Numbered from the stretch's first letter, positions 1 to 8,700 are shown. The stretch: DNA of 58,432 nt from an uncultured archaeon (GCA_937921735.1 CAKZTQ010000021.1:1-58432), one strand, 5' to 3'. The notes: generated by a model not told the origin, from the letters alone. A program made the numbers and translations.

Positions 1-2
1 TT

Positions 3-968
3 TTAAAATGATATGAAGGTGCCCTCAAGCCGTCGGTTCAGCCCTTTGAGCTCGAGTTTCGCTTCTCTTTCCACCCTCTTCAGAACTTCCTTGCTCTTTT
101 CATCCTCCGCCACTTTAAGAGAGCTGCGAACGAACCTGAGCACGTCCTCGAGGTGACGCTCGGGCTTGAAGTTCCGGTCGCCCCAATCAAAGATCGCACA
201 CATGTTCCCCGCTAAAAAGCTCGTTTCGTAATCACCGTATAGCTTGCTCACTCGCTGCTTGGTTTCATCTGGCAGGATCGCCTCCCCCTCCCTCCTGAAG
301 AGCAAGTCGGTGCCGTTGTCTGCCAGCCCGAACAGGGCCTCGGCGACGAACACGTACATCTTAAACTCCGGCCACCACTCCTTGAAGCGCTGTTCCCACT
401 CGAGCAAACGAGAGCAGCCTTTAAAGGATGCGGCGATGCTGAAGATGAGCAGCTTTTGCACGCCGTAGTCGCGCCTTCGGAGCTCATCGCGGACCTCCGC
501 AAGCGTACGGCTCAACGAGACACCGGTCGCTATCGTGTCGCCCGTCAGCAACACGCCGTTGTTCGGCAACGGGTCGAAGTTGCGATAGTTGATCTCCGCC
601 CCGAACTCTCCACCGGAGATCCTGAACCTCCTCGCGCCGACGAAACACCTGGGCAAATAGCTCCCGAAGAGCTTCTCGAAGGCCTCGTCGAAGCAATAGC
701 CGAGGCTCCCCCGAAGCACCACGATCTCGCACACATCGCGTGAGCGAATTTTTCTCAAGGACGGTAAAAGGGTCCACGCCACCTTTAGGAAGACCTTGCT
801 GCACTCGAGCGAGAGCTTTTTAAGTCTATCGCCGCACACTACCGGGTTGAACAGGATCTTCCTCGCTTCGGGCATGCAGACGATGTAGGTATTTTTTGGC
901 AGCTCGGGATGATCAACTTTATAAATGCTTTCTTTCAGCGGGAGGTCGAGTTTCCTGAGGGCATCCAC
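3..968 (-). CDS. phosphoribosyltransferase-fold protein, unknown substrate
   Basis: A 321-aa protein. Around residues 140-158 it has the PRPP-binding loop signature of type I phosphoribosyltransferases (VLLTGDTIATG, two acidic-type positions followed by TGxS/T), so a PRTase fold is seen directly; the rest is not recognised and is longer than free purine PRTases. The C-terminal 60 residues are charged and probably helical. The start is a GTG at 968. A TATA-like box on the minus strand (ggtttataag read on plus at 999-1008) lies about 25-30 bases before it, so the message would be nearly leaderless. It is divergent from the Lhr helicase gene. The substrate is unknown; a nucleotide-salvage or nucleotide-sensing role is only an inference from the fold. 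Confidence 0.6.
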   Translation of the reverse strand: MDALRKLDLPLKESIYKVDHPELPKNTYIVCMPEARKILFNPVVCGDRLKKLSLECSKVFLKVAWTLLPSLRKIRSRDVCEIVVLRGSLGYCFDEAFEKLFGSYLPRCFVGARRFRISGGEFGAEINYRNFDPLPNNGVLLTGDTIATGVSLSRTLAEVRDELRRRDYGVQKLLIFSIAASFKGCSRLLEWEQRFKEWWPEFKMYVFVAEALFGLADNGTDLLFRREGEAILPDETKQRVSKLYGDYETSFLAGNMCAIFDWGDRNFKPERHLEDVLRFVRSSLKVAEDEKSKEVLKRVEREAKLELKGLNRRLEGTFISF

Positions 969-1087
969 GCCAACACCGTAAAGCCTTAACGTCCACGGTT
1001 TATAAGCCCTCTGAAGGAGCTGGCGATATCACGCAATTTTTGAACATCGGGGATATCTCTAATAGACTTTGACCCGAATTTTAAAAT

Positions 1088-3979
1088 GTGGTCGAATTGG
1101 AAGCCCCCAGCGTCTTGGAGCTCTTCTCAAAGCCCATGAGGGAAGCCATAAACCGAAGGGGATTTTTGGCCCTGACGGATCCCCAGAAGGAGGCCATACC
1201 CCACATCCTAAGGGGCGAAAACGTGCTGCTGATCGCTCCCTCGGGCACGGGAAAGACGGAAGCGGCGATGTTGCCCATCTTCGATTTGTTGCTTCGCTCC
1301 GAGAGGCCGCCTGGAATCAAGCTCCTCTACATAACCCCGCTCCGCGCCCTCAACCGGGACCTGCTCGAGAGACTGGAATGGTGGTGCAAAGCGCTCGACC
1401 TCCGCATAGCCATCAGACATGGCGACACCGAGATCAGGGAGAGGGCAAAACAGGCGCTGGCGCCACCTGACATCCTGATCACGACGCCCGAGACGCTTCA
1501 AGCGATCTTGGTGGGCAGGGTGCTCCAGCGCCACCTGAGGGCGTTGCGATGGGTGGTCGTCGACGAGGTGCACGAGCTTGTAAACAACAAACGAGGGAGC
1601 CAGCTCGCGGTATCGCTTGAGAGGCTCAGGATGGTGGCGGGCCAAGATTTCCAAATCGTCGGGCTCTCCGCGACCGTGGGCTCGCCGGAGGAAGTGGCGA
1701 GGGCACTCGTGGGCGAAGGGAGGAAGTGCGTCGTCTTGAGGGTCCCCGTCGCGAGGATGATGCGCCTGCAGATCCTGTACCCGAAACCTAAGAAAGGGGA
1801 TATGGAGCTCGCGGCCAGGCTCTACACGTATCCCGACGTCGCCGCCCGTTTGCGCGTGATGAGGGAGCTCATCGAAAGCCACCGTTCGACGCTTCTCTTC
1901 ACCAACACCCGCTCCATCGCCGAGATACTGGCCAGTCGCTTCAGGACCTGGGACTTAAGCGTGCCTATCAGCATCCATCATGGCAGCCTATCCAAGCCCT
2001 CGAGGCTTCAAGCCGAGGGTGGGCTCAAGGGGGGCACGTTGAGAGGGGTCGTCTGCACCTCCTCGCTCGAGCTGGGGATAGACGTGGGCTCCATAGAGCT
2101 CGTGATCCAGTACAACTCGCCTAGGCAAGTCAGCAGGCTGGTGCAGAGGGTGGGGAGGAGCGGTCACTGGCTAGAGTGGGTAGCGAAGGGAGCGATCGTC
2201 TGCATGGACTCCGACGACCTCTGGGAGGCTGCGGTCATAGCGAGACGAAGCCTGCAGGAGGACCTCGAGCCCATCAGGATACCAGAGAAGCCCCTCGACG
2301 TCCTAGCCCAGCAGATCGCCGGCTTGTTGATTCAACGGGAGACCTGGTCCACCAAGGAGATGCTTGAGCTCATCAGGAGAGCGTATCCATATCGCGACCT
2401 AGACGAGCGCGAGCTGAGGGAAGTCTTAACCTACATGAGCGGCAGAAGTCCACGCCTCGCCAACCTCTCCCGCGACGGGAGGATCGTCTCAAGGCCGCTA
2501 GGAAAAAAGCCGCTCTACGATTACTATTTCTCGAGGCTCTCCATGATCCCCGAGGAGAGACAATATCTGGCCGTGGACGAGGCGACGAACATGCCGGTTG
2601 GGCTGCTAGACGAGGTCTTCCTCGCCGAACACGGCGAGCCGGGGACGAGGCTCATCCTGGCGGGCTCGGCCTGGAAGATCCTCCACATCCATGAAAACGT
2701 GGTCTACCTGAAGCCTGAAGAGGACCCCACGGGAGCGATCCCAAGTTGGGCAGGAGAGGAGATCCCCGTGCCGCTAGAGGTGGCGATGGAGGTCGGGGCC
2801 ATCAGGAGGAAGGTGAATGAAGCGATCGCGAGCCATAAGCCGATATCCGAAATCGTGGGGGAGTTGACCTCGAGGTACCCCGTGGGGGAGGAAGAGGCCG
2901 AGCTGGGGATTTCCGAGATGTTGGAGCAATTGAAGCGTGGGCTGCCCCTGCCCACGGATCGAAGGGTGACGGTCGAAGGATGGGAGGAAATGGTGATCGT
3001 GAACTGCACGTTTGGTTTGTTGGTCAACAGGACCGTCGCCAGGCTTTTGGCCCACCTCCTCAGCGAACGCATCGGGGCATCCGTCGGCGTACATCAGGAC
3101 CCGTACAGGATCGTGCTGAAAAGTCCGGACATCAGCCCACAGGAGGTGATGTCCACGATGCGACAACTGGCCGCCTTGCCCATCGAACCCCTGCTCCGTC
3201 AAGCCGCGGCGAAGACCGGGCTATTCAAGCGCAGGTTCGTTCATGTCGCCAGGCGCTTTGGGGCCATAGAGGAGGGGGCAGAACTAAGCTCCGTGAGGAT
3301 GTCCAAGTTACTGAAGGCGTTTGAGGGTACCGTAGTTTACGAGGAAGCGCTGAAGGAGACGCTCTTCAACGACTTCGACCTCGAGGGAGCGAAAAAGGTG
3401 ATGAACATGATAAATCGTGGCGAGATAACGATCGAGCAAGTGGAAAACCACGGCGAGCTGACCCCCATCTCCAGAATAGGGATAATCGAGCTCACTTGGA
3501 AGAGCGACATAGTGCCGCCGGAGCGCATGAAGAAGGTGCTAATCGAATCCATGCGCGCTAGGATAATGGGTGAAAGCAAGGTCCTCGCGTGCGCCGAGTG
3601 TTGGAAATATTGTGAGCTCAAGGCAATCAAGGATATACCGCGCGAGCTTAAATGCCCCGCCTGCGGCTCGCGTTTGATAGGCGCCGTCGACGAGGATCAG
3701 GAGTTGGTCAAAGAAGTGTTGGAGAAGGTCTCGTGCGGCAAGAAGTTGGCCCCAGTTGAGGCGAGGATAAGGGGCGAGATATCCAAAACATCTAAATTAG
3801 TCGCAAAATATGGCTTAGCGGCGCTCGCGGCGCTCTCGGCGCGCGGTTTGGCGGCGAGCGAGGTCGAGTCCATCCTACATGAGGGGGGAAAGCTGAACCA
3901 GCGCTTCTTCGAGCTGCTCCTAGAGGCTGAAAGACAAGCGTTGAGAAGGAGGTTTTTATTCAGACCGAGGCGTCGATGA
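1088..3979 (+). CDS. lhr: Lhr-type superfamily 2 ATP-dependent helicase
   Basis: A 963-aa DNA helicase of the Lhr family, involved in DNA repair and recombination. Visible motifs: Walker A APSGTGKTEAA near residue 50, Walker B DEVH near 160, motif III LSATVG, motif VI QRVGRSGH near 355, then the long Lhr-specific C-terminal half. A four-cysteine zinc knuckle (CAECWKYC ... CPACGS) lies near 835-865; this is the type of Lhr that carries a zinc-binding insert. The start is GTG at 1088; the alignment-like start ELFSKPMREAINRRG matches the usual beginning of Lhr proteins, so the next in-frame ATG at 1136 would remove conserved sequence. The AT-rich run just before the GTG may be the promoter of an internal start, so the exact start is less certain than the identity. 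It is convergent with the SMC operon. Confidence 0.93.
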   Translation: MVELEAPSVLELFSKPMREAINRRGFLALTDPQKEAIPHILRGENVLLIAPSGTGKTEAAMLPIFDLLLRSERPPGIKLLYITPLRALNRDLLERLEWWCKALDLRIAIRHGDTEIRERAKQALAPPDILITTPETLQAILVGRVLQRHLRALRWVVVDEVHELVNNKRGSQLAVSLERLRMVAGQDFQIVGLSATVGSPEEVARALVGEGRKCVVLRVPVARMMRLQILYPKPKKGDMELAARLYTYPDVAARLRVMRELIESHRSTLLFTNTRSIAEILASRFRTWDLSVPISIHHGSLSKPSRLQAEGGLKGGTLRGVVCTSSLELGIDVGSIELVIQYNSPRQVSRLVQRVGRSGHWLEWVAKGAIVCMDSDDLWEAAVIARRSLQEDLEPIRIPEKPLDVLAQQIAGLLIQRETWSTKEMLELIRRAYPYRDLDERELREVLTYMSGRSPRLANLSRDGRIVSRPLGKKPLYDYYFSRLSMIPEERQYLAVDEATNMPVGLLDEVFLAEHGEPGTRLILAGSAWKILHIHENVVYLKPEEDPTGAIPSWAGEEIPVPLEVAMEVGAIRRKVNEAIASHKPISEIVGELTSRYPVGEEEAELGISEMLEQLKRGLPLPTDRRVTVEGWEEMVIVNCTFGLLVNRTVARLLAHLLSERIGASVGVHQDPYRIVLKSPDISPQEVMSTMRQLAALPIEPLLRQAAAKTGLFKRRFVHVARRFGAIEEGAELSSVRMSKLLKAFEGTVVYEEALKETLFNDFDLEGAKKVMNMINRGEITIEQVENHGELTPISRIGIIELTWKSDIVPPERMKKVLIESMRARIMGESKVLACAECWKYCELKAIKDIPRELKCPACGSRLIGAVDEDQELVKEVLEKVSCGKKLAPVEARIRGEISKTSKLVAKYGLAALAALSARGLAASEVESILHEGGKLNQRFFELLLEAERQALRRRFLFRPRRR

Positions 3980-4030
3980 TCATGGGTAACGTCTTCTACC
4001 CTTGTCGCTGATGAGTTAAAAAAAACGCCA

Positions 4031-4594
4031 TCATAATTTTACCTCTTTCCCCATCACCTGCCGAAGCAGAAGTCTGCTATCTATCTCCGCCCTGGCTTTC
4101 CAGCCCGTGTAAAGCATATCCTGCTCGTCCTGCATCAGATAACCCCGCCTAATGAAGCGGTCGAGCGTCATGCCAACCGCCCATTCCGGAAACTTCTCCT
4201 TTAAAAGCTGTTCCACCTCCGCCCTAGGTACCTTGCCATGTTTGGAATGGATGTAGGCCAGTGCAACCGCAAGCATCGCCAGTTCGTCCACCCTCCATCC
4301 CGAGAGCTGAGCCTCCGTGGCGGTTATTGCCTCCTTTGCGACGACGTAGAACCTAGCGCGCTCAAGCTGTTCCTCCGTCGGCTTCGTGGGCTCCTCGGCT
4401 TGCTCGTACACCACCTTGATATCCAAACCCAGCTCGTCGAGATGTCTTCGCGTGAGCTCAATTATCTTCACGTAATCTTTCCCCAAGCACTTCCTCAATT
4501 CCCAACCACGCACGCCAGGCGAGCGATGCCTCTGGAAGAGCAATAGACGGACCGCTCGCCTTACCTTCTGAATCAACTCAGCTTCCTCGGCCAT
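4031..4594 (-). CDS. MAGE/Nse3-like winged-helix (kite) subunit of an SMC complex
   Basis: A 187-aa protein, last gene of a three-gene overlapping operon (SMC-like, kleisin-like, this). The N-terminal half follows the pattern of the MAGE/Nse3 domain: a helix with VRRAVRLLLFQRH, a short Pro/Arg turn (SPGVRGWELRKCLG), then a helix of the form (IIELTRRHLDELGLDI), which in Nse3 reads as the helix ending in FGxxL/V. The C-terminal part (residues 105-185) looks like a second winged helix (KHGKVPRAEVEQLLKEKF ... FIRRGYLM). Two tandem winged helices are the architecture of kite proteins (ScpB, MukE, Nse1, Nse3) that bind the kleisin in SMC complexes. Family placement is by eye from pattern and operon context; a plain winged-helix regulator is the alternative. 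It overlaps the upstream gene by 17 bases, which indicates translational coupling. Confidence 0.6.
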   Translation of the reverse strand: MAEEAELIQKVRRAVRLLLFQRHRSPGVRGWELRKCLGKDYVKIIELTRRHLDELGLDIKVVYEQAEEPTKPTEEQLERARFYVVAKEAITATEAQLSGWRVDELAMLAVALAYIHSKHGKVPRAEVEQLLKEKFPEWAVGMTLDRFIRRGYLMQDEQDMLYTGWKARAEIDSRLLLRQVMGKEVKL

Positions 4595-5375
4595 GTTCCC
4601 TTGACCTCCTTTCCTTCCACCGCTCGTAGGTGAGGGCGATGGGCACAGAGCTGGTGGCGGCCGCCTTTCCCTCTAAGGGCTTGAGGTAAATCTCCTCGCT
4701 GAGGGGATCTAGCTCCAGCGTCGCGAGCCCCTGGGAGATCATGAACGCGACGTAGTAGGCCCTTTCGACCGACTTCTCGTAAGTATCCTGCACGACGAAA
4801 TCCCAGTAATCCACCTTCCCCGACCTCGCCTCCTCCTTGAGCCTCCGATGGAGCTCCTCGATCCTTCCCTGCAGCTCGGCCGTGGAGACGAACTTAAACC
4901 TCAGCAACTCCGAGAACGACACCGTCCCTGGGGAAGCCTCGACGACCTCCTCCATCCGCATTCGCTCTCGAAGCGGCGGCAAGGTATTCCAGTAGTCTAT
5001 GGCCTCCTGAAGCCTTTGAGGCGTGACCTGCTCGAGGGACATTATCGGCCTCCAAGCCGCCAGCAGGCAACGCGCTAGCTCCGCCGGCTCGAGGAGCTTG
5101 AGCTTGGCCTCCACCAGCTCCGGGTCGACGTAAAGCATGGCCGCCTGGCGCTTCAACCAATCGCCCTGAAGTTTGATGACCGTCGAGAGCTCGTTGAAGG
5201 CCTCGGCATCCAAAAGCAGCTCGTCTATCGCCTTCCATTTAGGCAAGTATTTCCTCAGCACCTCAAGCTTTTTCCTGACGTCGATCTCAAAGGGATCTAG
5301 GCCCTTGAGCCTCACGCTTTGGCAAAGGCTAATTATCCTCATGAGCTCCGCCAGAGCCACCTTTCTGCCCGACAT
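4578..5375 (-). CDS. kleisin-like subunit of an SMC complex (Nse4/ScpA-like)
   Basis: A 265-aa helical protein without membrane segments or catalytic motifs. Its start codon overlaps the end of the SMC-like gene and its end overlaps the kite-like gene, the usual order of SMC-complex operons. The C-terminal segment around residues 210-235 (a helix AYYVAFMISQG followed by LELDPLSEEIYLKP) has the shape of the kleisin C-terminal winged helix, in which a helix is followed by a short beta wing rich in acidic and hydrophobic residues. The N-terminus (residues 8-60) is helical and could bind the SMC neck. Kleisins diverge very fast, so the call rests on position, size and this C-terminal pattern rather than on conserved residues. 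The final 20 residues are basic. Confidence 0.5.
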   Translation of the reverse strand: MSGRKVALAELMRIISLCQSVRLKGLDPFEIDVRKKLEVLRKYLPKWKAIDELLLDAEAFNELSTVIKLQGDWLKRQAAMLYVDPELVEAKLKLLEPAELARCLLAAWRPIMSLEQVTPQRLQEAIDYWNTLPPLRERMRMEEVVEASPGTVSFSELLRFKFVSTAELQGRIEELHRRLKEEARSGKVDYWDFVVQDTYEKSVERAYYVAFMISQGLATLELDPLSEEIYLKPLEGKAAATSSVPIALTYERWKERRSREHGRGS

Positions 5376-7228
5376 CAGCTCACCACAGATACCTCGGATT
5401 TTCCTTGAACCTTCTGCACGAGTATCATGTTCGCTACCTCGCTGCTGAACACGACTTGGCTTGGGGTGATGAACACGTACTGGGCGTCGGAATCCGCGGC
5501 CGAGTCGATTATCAGCTTGGCCATCAGCTCGCGGTTGAGGGGATCCATGTGTATGTCGAACTCGTCCACCGCGCGGAAGGGGGAGCGCAGGTGTTGTTGA
5601 AGCGAGAGGAGAAAGGCCATCAGGGCGACGGTGCGCTCGCCGCCGCTTTGGGTATAGGCGTCCAGCACCAGCGGCTCGCCGCCCCTGTAGCCGACGAGCA
5701 GCTCAAGTCCAGCTCCCTCGATGTCTTCCATGTTCACCAGCCTGACGGAACCGGTTGCCCCCACCCTCGCGAGGTTAGCTTGATAAAGGGGGTTCACCTC
5801 GTCGATGAGCCTCTCGAGCGTCCTCCTCCACAGCGACTTCCTTAGCTCAACGTCCTCGAGCGCCCTCCGCCTGTTTTCTGAGACCTCCTTTATCCTATCG
5901 CTCAGCTTGCTGTAGATCTCCAAGTGATGGTTGTAGACCTCCTCCGCCTCCTCCGGCACCTCAGCTAGGGCGGCGAGCTGGGCGCTGACGTACTTGAGCT
6001 CCTCTAGCACTTCGCCGGGCGTCCTCTTCGTCTCTATCCTCACCCCCGCCTTCGCGCGCTCGGGCTCGAGCTGCCTCAGATCCTCCTCCTCTTCGGAAAG
6101 CCTCTTGTTGAGGTGGCGGATCTCCCTTTCCAACAACCCCTTCCGATATCTCGAGACCGCCTCGTCTACCTTAACGTCGACCACCTCGTCGAAAAGTTTG
6201 GAGATCTCCTTCTCCGACTCGGTTATCTGCCCCTCGATTTTTGCCTTGGCCCGTTGAAGCTTCCTCACCTCTTGGCGGACTTTAGATCGTTCGCCGGTGC
6301 TCTCGCCCGATGCCTCCAGCTGCGCCATTTGTCTCTCGATCGAGATCAGATCGTAGAAGAGTCCTCGGTACCTGAATCGCTCCTGCTCCAACCTTCGGGA
6401 GAGTGACTCATGGGCCAATCGCCTTTCGGATATCCTGCGCGCCAGCGACTCGAGCGTGGCCTCCATCCGTTTTATCCTTTCCTTAAGCTCCTCGATGTCC
6501 CTCTCGTGCTTTATTATCCTGGCCCAGATTTCCTCCCTCTCGAGCATGGCCTTGCGGGACCTGAGCTCTCGCTTCAACTTGAGCTTCTCGTATTGCTCCT
6601 TCCAGTAAGCTAGGGTTTGCTCGGCCGATTTCAGCAGGTTGGCCACCGCCTCCTCCTCGCCGACCAGCCTGTTCAGCTTCTCCTGCGCTTCCAGCACCCT
6701 GCGCCTGTAATCCTGAAACCCGACCGCCTCCTCGACGAGCTGCAGCCTCTCCTCCGGCGAGATGATGCCGAATTGCTCGATCATGTTTTGGTGCATTATG
6801 ACGAGCATGTTGTCGGGGTTCAAACCGATGCCCCTGAAGATGCGCTCGACCCTGCCCTTTGGCACCTGCTTGTAGTCCATCTCGTACCAGTAGGTGCCAT
6901 CGTCCTTGAGGTACCTAGACAGCGCGACGGAATCCGAACGGCTGAAGGGGAAAGGCCTTACCCCGTCGACGGGCGTATTATCGAACAGTAGAGTCACCCT
7001 CGCCGCCCTCTTGCCGTGCCTTATCAAATCTCGGAGCTTCCTGGCGCGCTCGGTGTAGCTTTGACCCATCGCGACGGATATCGCCACGAGGATCGCCGAT
7101 TTTCCGGCACCGTTGGGGCCACAGATGAGGTTGAGGCCCCGCTTGAAAGGTATCCTAGCGTACTCATAGGACATGAAGTTCTCCAGGATTACTTCCTGGA
7201 GGTAGGTCTTCGGAGCACGAATAGCCAT
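5375..7228 (-). CDS. short-arm SMC-type ATPase with Smc5/6-like signatures
   Basis: A 617-aa ABC-type ATPase of the SMC/Rad50 superfamily. Walker A GPNGAGKS is at residues 37-44, a Q-loop-like segment (VIMHQNMIEQF) near 145, and the ABC signature QSGGER near 527-532 followed at normal spacing by Walker B in FRAVDE (about 551-556). The run PFRAVDEFDIHMDP is characteristic of Smc5/Smc6, where the Walker B is followed by MDxxN; ordinary SMC and Rad50 have different sequences here. The N-terminal LENFM and KSAIL also resemble Smc6. Residues about 185-470 are heptad-rich coiled coil. The arm is far shorter than in true SMC proteins (about 1,100-1,200 aa) and I see no hinge domain, so it could dimerise through a coil tip. 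First gene of the operon; start ATG at 7228. Confidence 0.85.
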   Translation of the reverse strand: MAIRAPKTYLQEVILENFMSYEYARIPFKRGLNLICGPNGAGKSAILVAISVAMGQSYTERARKLRDLIRHGKRAARVTLLFDNTPVDGVRPFPFSRSDSVALSRYLKDDGTYWYEMDYKQVPKGRVERIFRGIGLNPDNMLVIMHQNMIEQFGIISPEERLQLVEEAVGFQDYRRRVLEAQEKLNRLVGEEEAVANLLKSAEQTLAYWKEQYEKLKLKRELRSRKAMLEREEIWARIIKHERDIEELKERIKRMEATLESLARRISERRLAHESLSRRLEQERFRYRGLFYDLISIERQMAQLEASGESTGERSKVRQEVRKLQRAKAKIEGQITESEKEISKLFDEVVDVKVDEAVSRYRKGLLEREIRHLNKRLSEEEEDLRQLEPERAKAGVRIETKRTPGEVLEELKYVSAQLAALAEVPEEAEEVYNHHLEIYSKLSDRIKEVSENRRRALEDVELRKSLWRRTLERLIDEVNPLYQANLARVGATGSVRLVNMEDIEGAGLELLVGYRGGEPLVLDAYTQSGGERTVALMAFLLSLQQHLRSPFRAVDEFDIHMDPLNRELMAKLIIDSAADSDAQYVFITPSQVVFSSEVANMILVQKVQGKSEVSVVS

Positions 7229-7301
7229 AGCATCGCCATGCCTCGGTCTCTTTAATTATTTTAGTCCTCCAGCCTTAAGAGATATGAGCTCAGGTGGGGA
7301 A
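7229..7301. promoter_or_regulatory. bidirectional promoter between the SMC operon and the 229-aa gene
   Basis: The 73-base gap contains one AT block, tttaattattttag (7250-7263). It sits about 20-30 bases before both the minus-strand SMC start at 7228 and a plausible plus-strand transcription start near 7285. A Shine-Dalgarno-like ggtgggg at 7292-7298 precedes the ATG at 7302. Shared control of the two transcription units is therefore plausible, but this is inferred from spacing only. Confidence 0.45.
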
Positions 7302-7991
7302 ATGGTCACCGCTGGAAAGATATTCACGCTCAGGGAGGAGATAGGGCTCAAGGCGATGGCGGCGAAGCTCAAGGGCTACAGGGAGGAGAGAGTTCAACCC
7401 CTCGAGGGGGGAGGAGAAGCCACGCTTTTAACCGAGATCTCCGACCTCACCCTTACGACGGACGAGCTGAAGGGCATCTTCTCCCAAGATAACGTCGTGG
7501 ACATCTACCAGCGAGGAAAGTTCATCCAACAGGTGAGGACGAGGGAGACGCCCTTCGTGTTTTCGCTTTACCGGGGACGCGTGCTCCTAACCGTGCTCGA
7601 GAGGAAGTTTCAAGCGAACAACATAGCCAACCAGCTCAGCAGGGCCCTGTTCGTCACCTCCGGACAAATAGTCGAGGCCAAGATCCCGCCGGAAACGCTC
7701 AAGGCATTTCACGAACGAAACCCCGAGGATACGAAGGTGATATTCTTCGACGAGGTCGACATGCCGAACATCAGCAAGCTCTCGCTCTACGGCTCTAGCT
7801 TGATAAACACCTCGCTGTACGAGAATTACTGCAGCCATGGAAAGATTTGGTACCTAGTTTTCAAGTCGAAGAAGCACGGGTATGTCGTGGGCGTGACGCG
7901 GAATGCTATTGTGACGATATTTAACAACGTCTCCGAGGAGGAATTCATGGATTACGTAAGGGGCGAGGTCTTTCCATTGTTATCTCTTTAG
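7302..7991 (+). CDS. conserved-looking protein of unknown function, divergent from the SMC operon
   Basis: A 229-aa soluble protein (235 aa if the ATG at 7284 is used). I prefer 7302 because ggtgggg lies 3-4 bases upstream of it and the longer start falls at the predicted transcription start. I do not recognise the family. Visible traits: no signal peptide or membrane span, a basic segment (YRGRVLLTVLERKF) near the centre, and a later segment rich in Asp/Glu and beta-like residues (TKVIFFDEVDMPN, KIWYLVFKSKKHGYVVG). It shares an AT-rich divergent promoter region with the SMC operon, so it may be a partner or effector of that complex. There is no recognisable nuclease motif, so a JetD-type role is not supported. 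Confidence 0.7.
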   Translation: MVTAGKIFTLREEIGLKAMAAKLKGYREERVQPLEGGGEATLLTEISDLTLTTDELKGIFSQDNVVDIYQRGKFIQQVRTRETPFVFSLYRGRVLLTVLERKFQANNIANQLSRALFVTSGQIVEAKIPPETLKAFHERNPEDTKVIFFDEVDMPNISKLSLYGSSLINTSLYENYCSHGKIWYLVFKSKKHGYVVGVTRNAIVTIFNNVSEEEFMDYVRGEVFPLLSL

Positions 7992-8068
7992 GCCACCTTT
8001 TGGTATGCATATTTTCACTAACATCAAGGAAGTCGAGGGTGCAGCCCAGCCCTAGGACTCGCTTAAAG

Positions 8069-8085
8069 TTAGGTGGACCGGGCGG
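8069..8085. repeat. partial copy of the tRNA-Ala 3' end (att-like direct repeat)
   Basis: TTAGGTGGACCGGGCGG here matches TTAAGTGGACCGGGCGG at 8610-8626 with one mismatch. The second copy is the 3' end of the tRNA-Ala gene on the minus strand (discriminator, acceptor strand and the start of the T stem). Such a displaced tRNA 3' fragment is what site-specific integration into a tRNA gene leaves. The DNA between the copies is AT-rich and carries one gene. Confidence 0.6.
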
Positions 8086-8134
8086 TATGATAAATAAATC
8101 CTGAAAAATATTTTTTGGTATGGGTGGGGTTAAA

Positions 8135-8554
8135 GTGAGGCTGTGGTTAATTCATCCTAAATATCTCGATTGTAAGGGTTTGATTGCTGTTTGGAGGGAA
8201 GGCCTTTTGGCAAAGAAGGTTCTGGAGGGAAAAACTAGGGGCTATACGAATCACCCACAACTCAAAATTTTTAAAGAGCACGAGAAGCCTGTTGATCTGA
8301 TTAACGCTTATTTATTTCAAATTTACCTCGAAGCCCAGAGGAGAGGCTATTCTTTTAATTTTTCAAAGATAGAGCCCTTGAACTTGAAAGAGGTTGTAAC
8401 TGTTGCAAGAGGACAATTGAAAGACGAGTTTCGGTTGTTACTGGAAAAGTTAAAAACAAGAGACAAAAAGAAGTTTGAAGAAATAAAGAACTTGGAACTT
8501 GATAGCGTAGAGCCAAATCCAATTTTCAGAGTGGCGGAGAAACAAAGGTTTTAA
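8135..8554 (+). CDS. pyrimidine-dimer DNA glycosylase (T4 endonuclease V type)
   Basis: A 139-aa protein beginning LWLIHPKYLDCKGL, followed by WREGLLAKKVLEGKT and GYTNHPQLKIF, which are typical of the T4 endonuclease V/Pyr_excise family. These enzymes cut the glycosyl bond of UV-induced pyrimidine dimers and nick the DNA. I prefer the GTG at 8135 over the ATG at 8120 because ggtgggg lies 5 bases upstream and the family starts with M-R-L-W. A TATA-like ataaataaa is at about 8090-8098. The gene is AT-rich compared with its GC-rich neighbours and lies inside the tRNA-Ala direct repeats, so it looks horizontally acquired. No integrase is present with it. Confidence 0.85.
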   Translation: MRLWLIHPKYLDCKGLIAVWREGLLAKKVLEGKTRGYTNHPQLKIFKEHEKPVDLINAYLFQIYLEAQRRGYSFNFSKIEPLNLKEVVTVARGQLKDEFRLLLEKLKTRDKKKFEEIKNLELDSVEPNPIFRVAEKQRF

Positions 8555-8614
8555 AATTATGTTATGATGTGGTAGAACCCTTTATGGTTTAATCATTATT
8601 AATAAAAAATTAAG

Positions 8615-8700
8615 TGGACCGGGCGGGATTCGAACCCGCGGCCTCCCGCTTTCTCGGGCACCATGCGAAGCGGGCGTTCATACCGCTGAACTACCGGCCC
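8615..8700 (-). tRNA. tRNA-Ala(CGC) with a 13-base intron
   Basis: On the minus strand a full cloverleaf folds: acceptor GGGCCGG pairs with CCGGTCC, with the G3:U70 pair diagnostic of alanine; D stem GTTC/GAAC; anticodon stem CCCGC/GCGGG; T arm with GGTTCGAATCC. The anticodon loop is 20 bases, so it must hold an intron. The anticodon is CGC at 8665-8667. Removing 8651-8663 leaves loop TTCGCAA, an intron at the canonical 37/38 site. A four-base-pair central helix (TTCG with CGAG) flanked by three-base bulges fits a minimal bulge-helix-bulge. CCA is not encoded. A TATA-like taaattta is about 25-30 bases upstream, in 8725-8733. Confidence 0.93.

Noticed and set aside
1208-1882. 224-codon open frame opposite Lhr
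   Set aside because: Antisense shadow of a GC-rich gene; no motif and the other strand codes clear helicase motifs.
4031-7991. Wadjet (JetABCD) identity for the SMC operon
   Set aside because: The set lacks a JetD-like Toprim protein; the divergent 229-aa protein shows no nuclease motif, and the ATPase signature fits Smc5/6 better.
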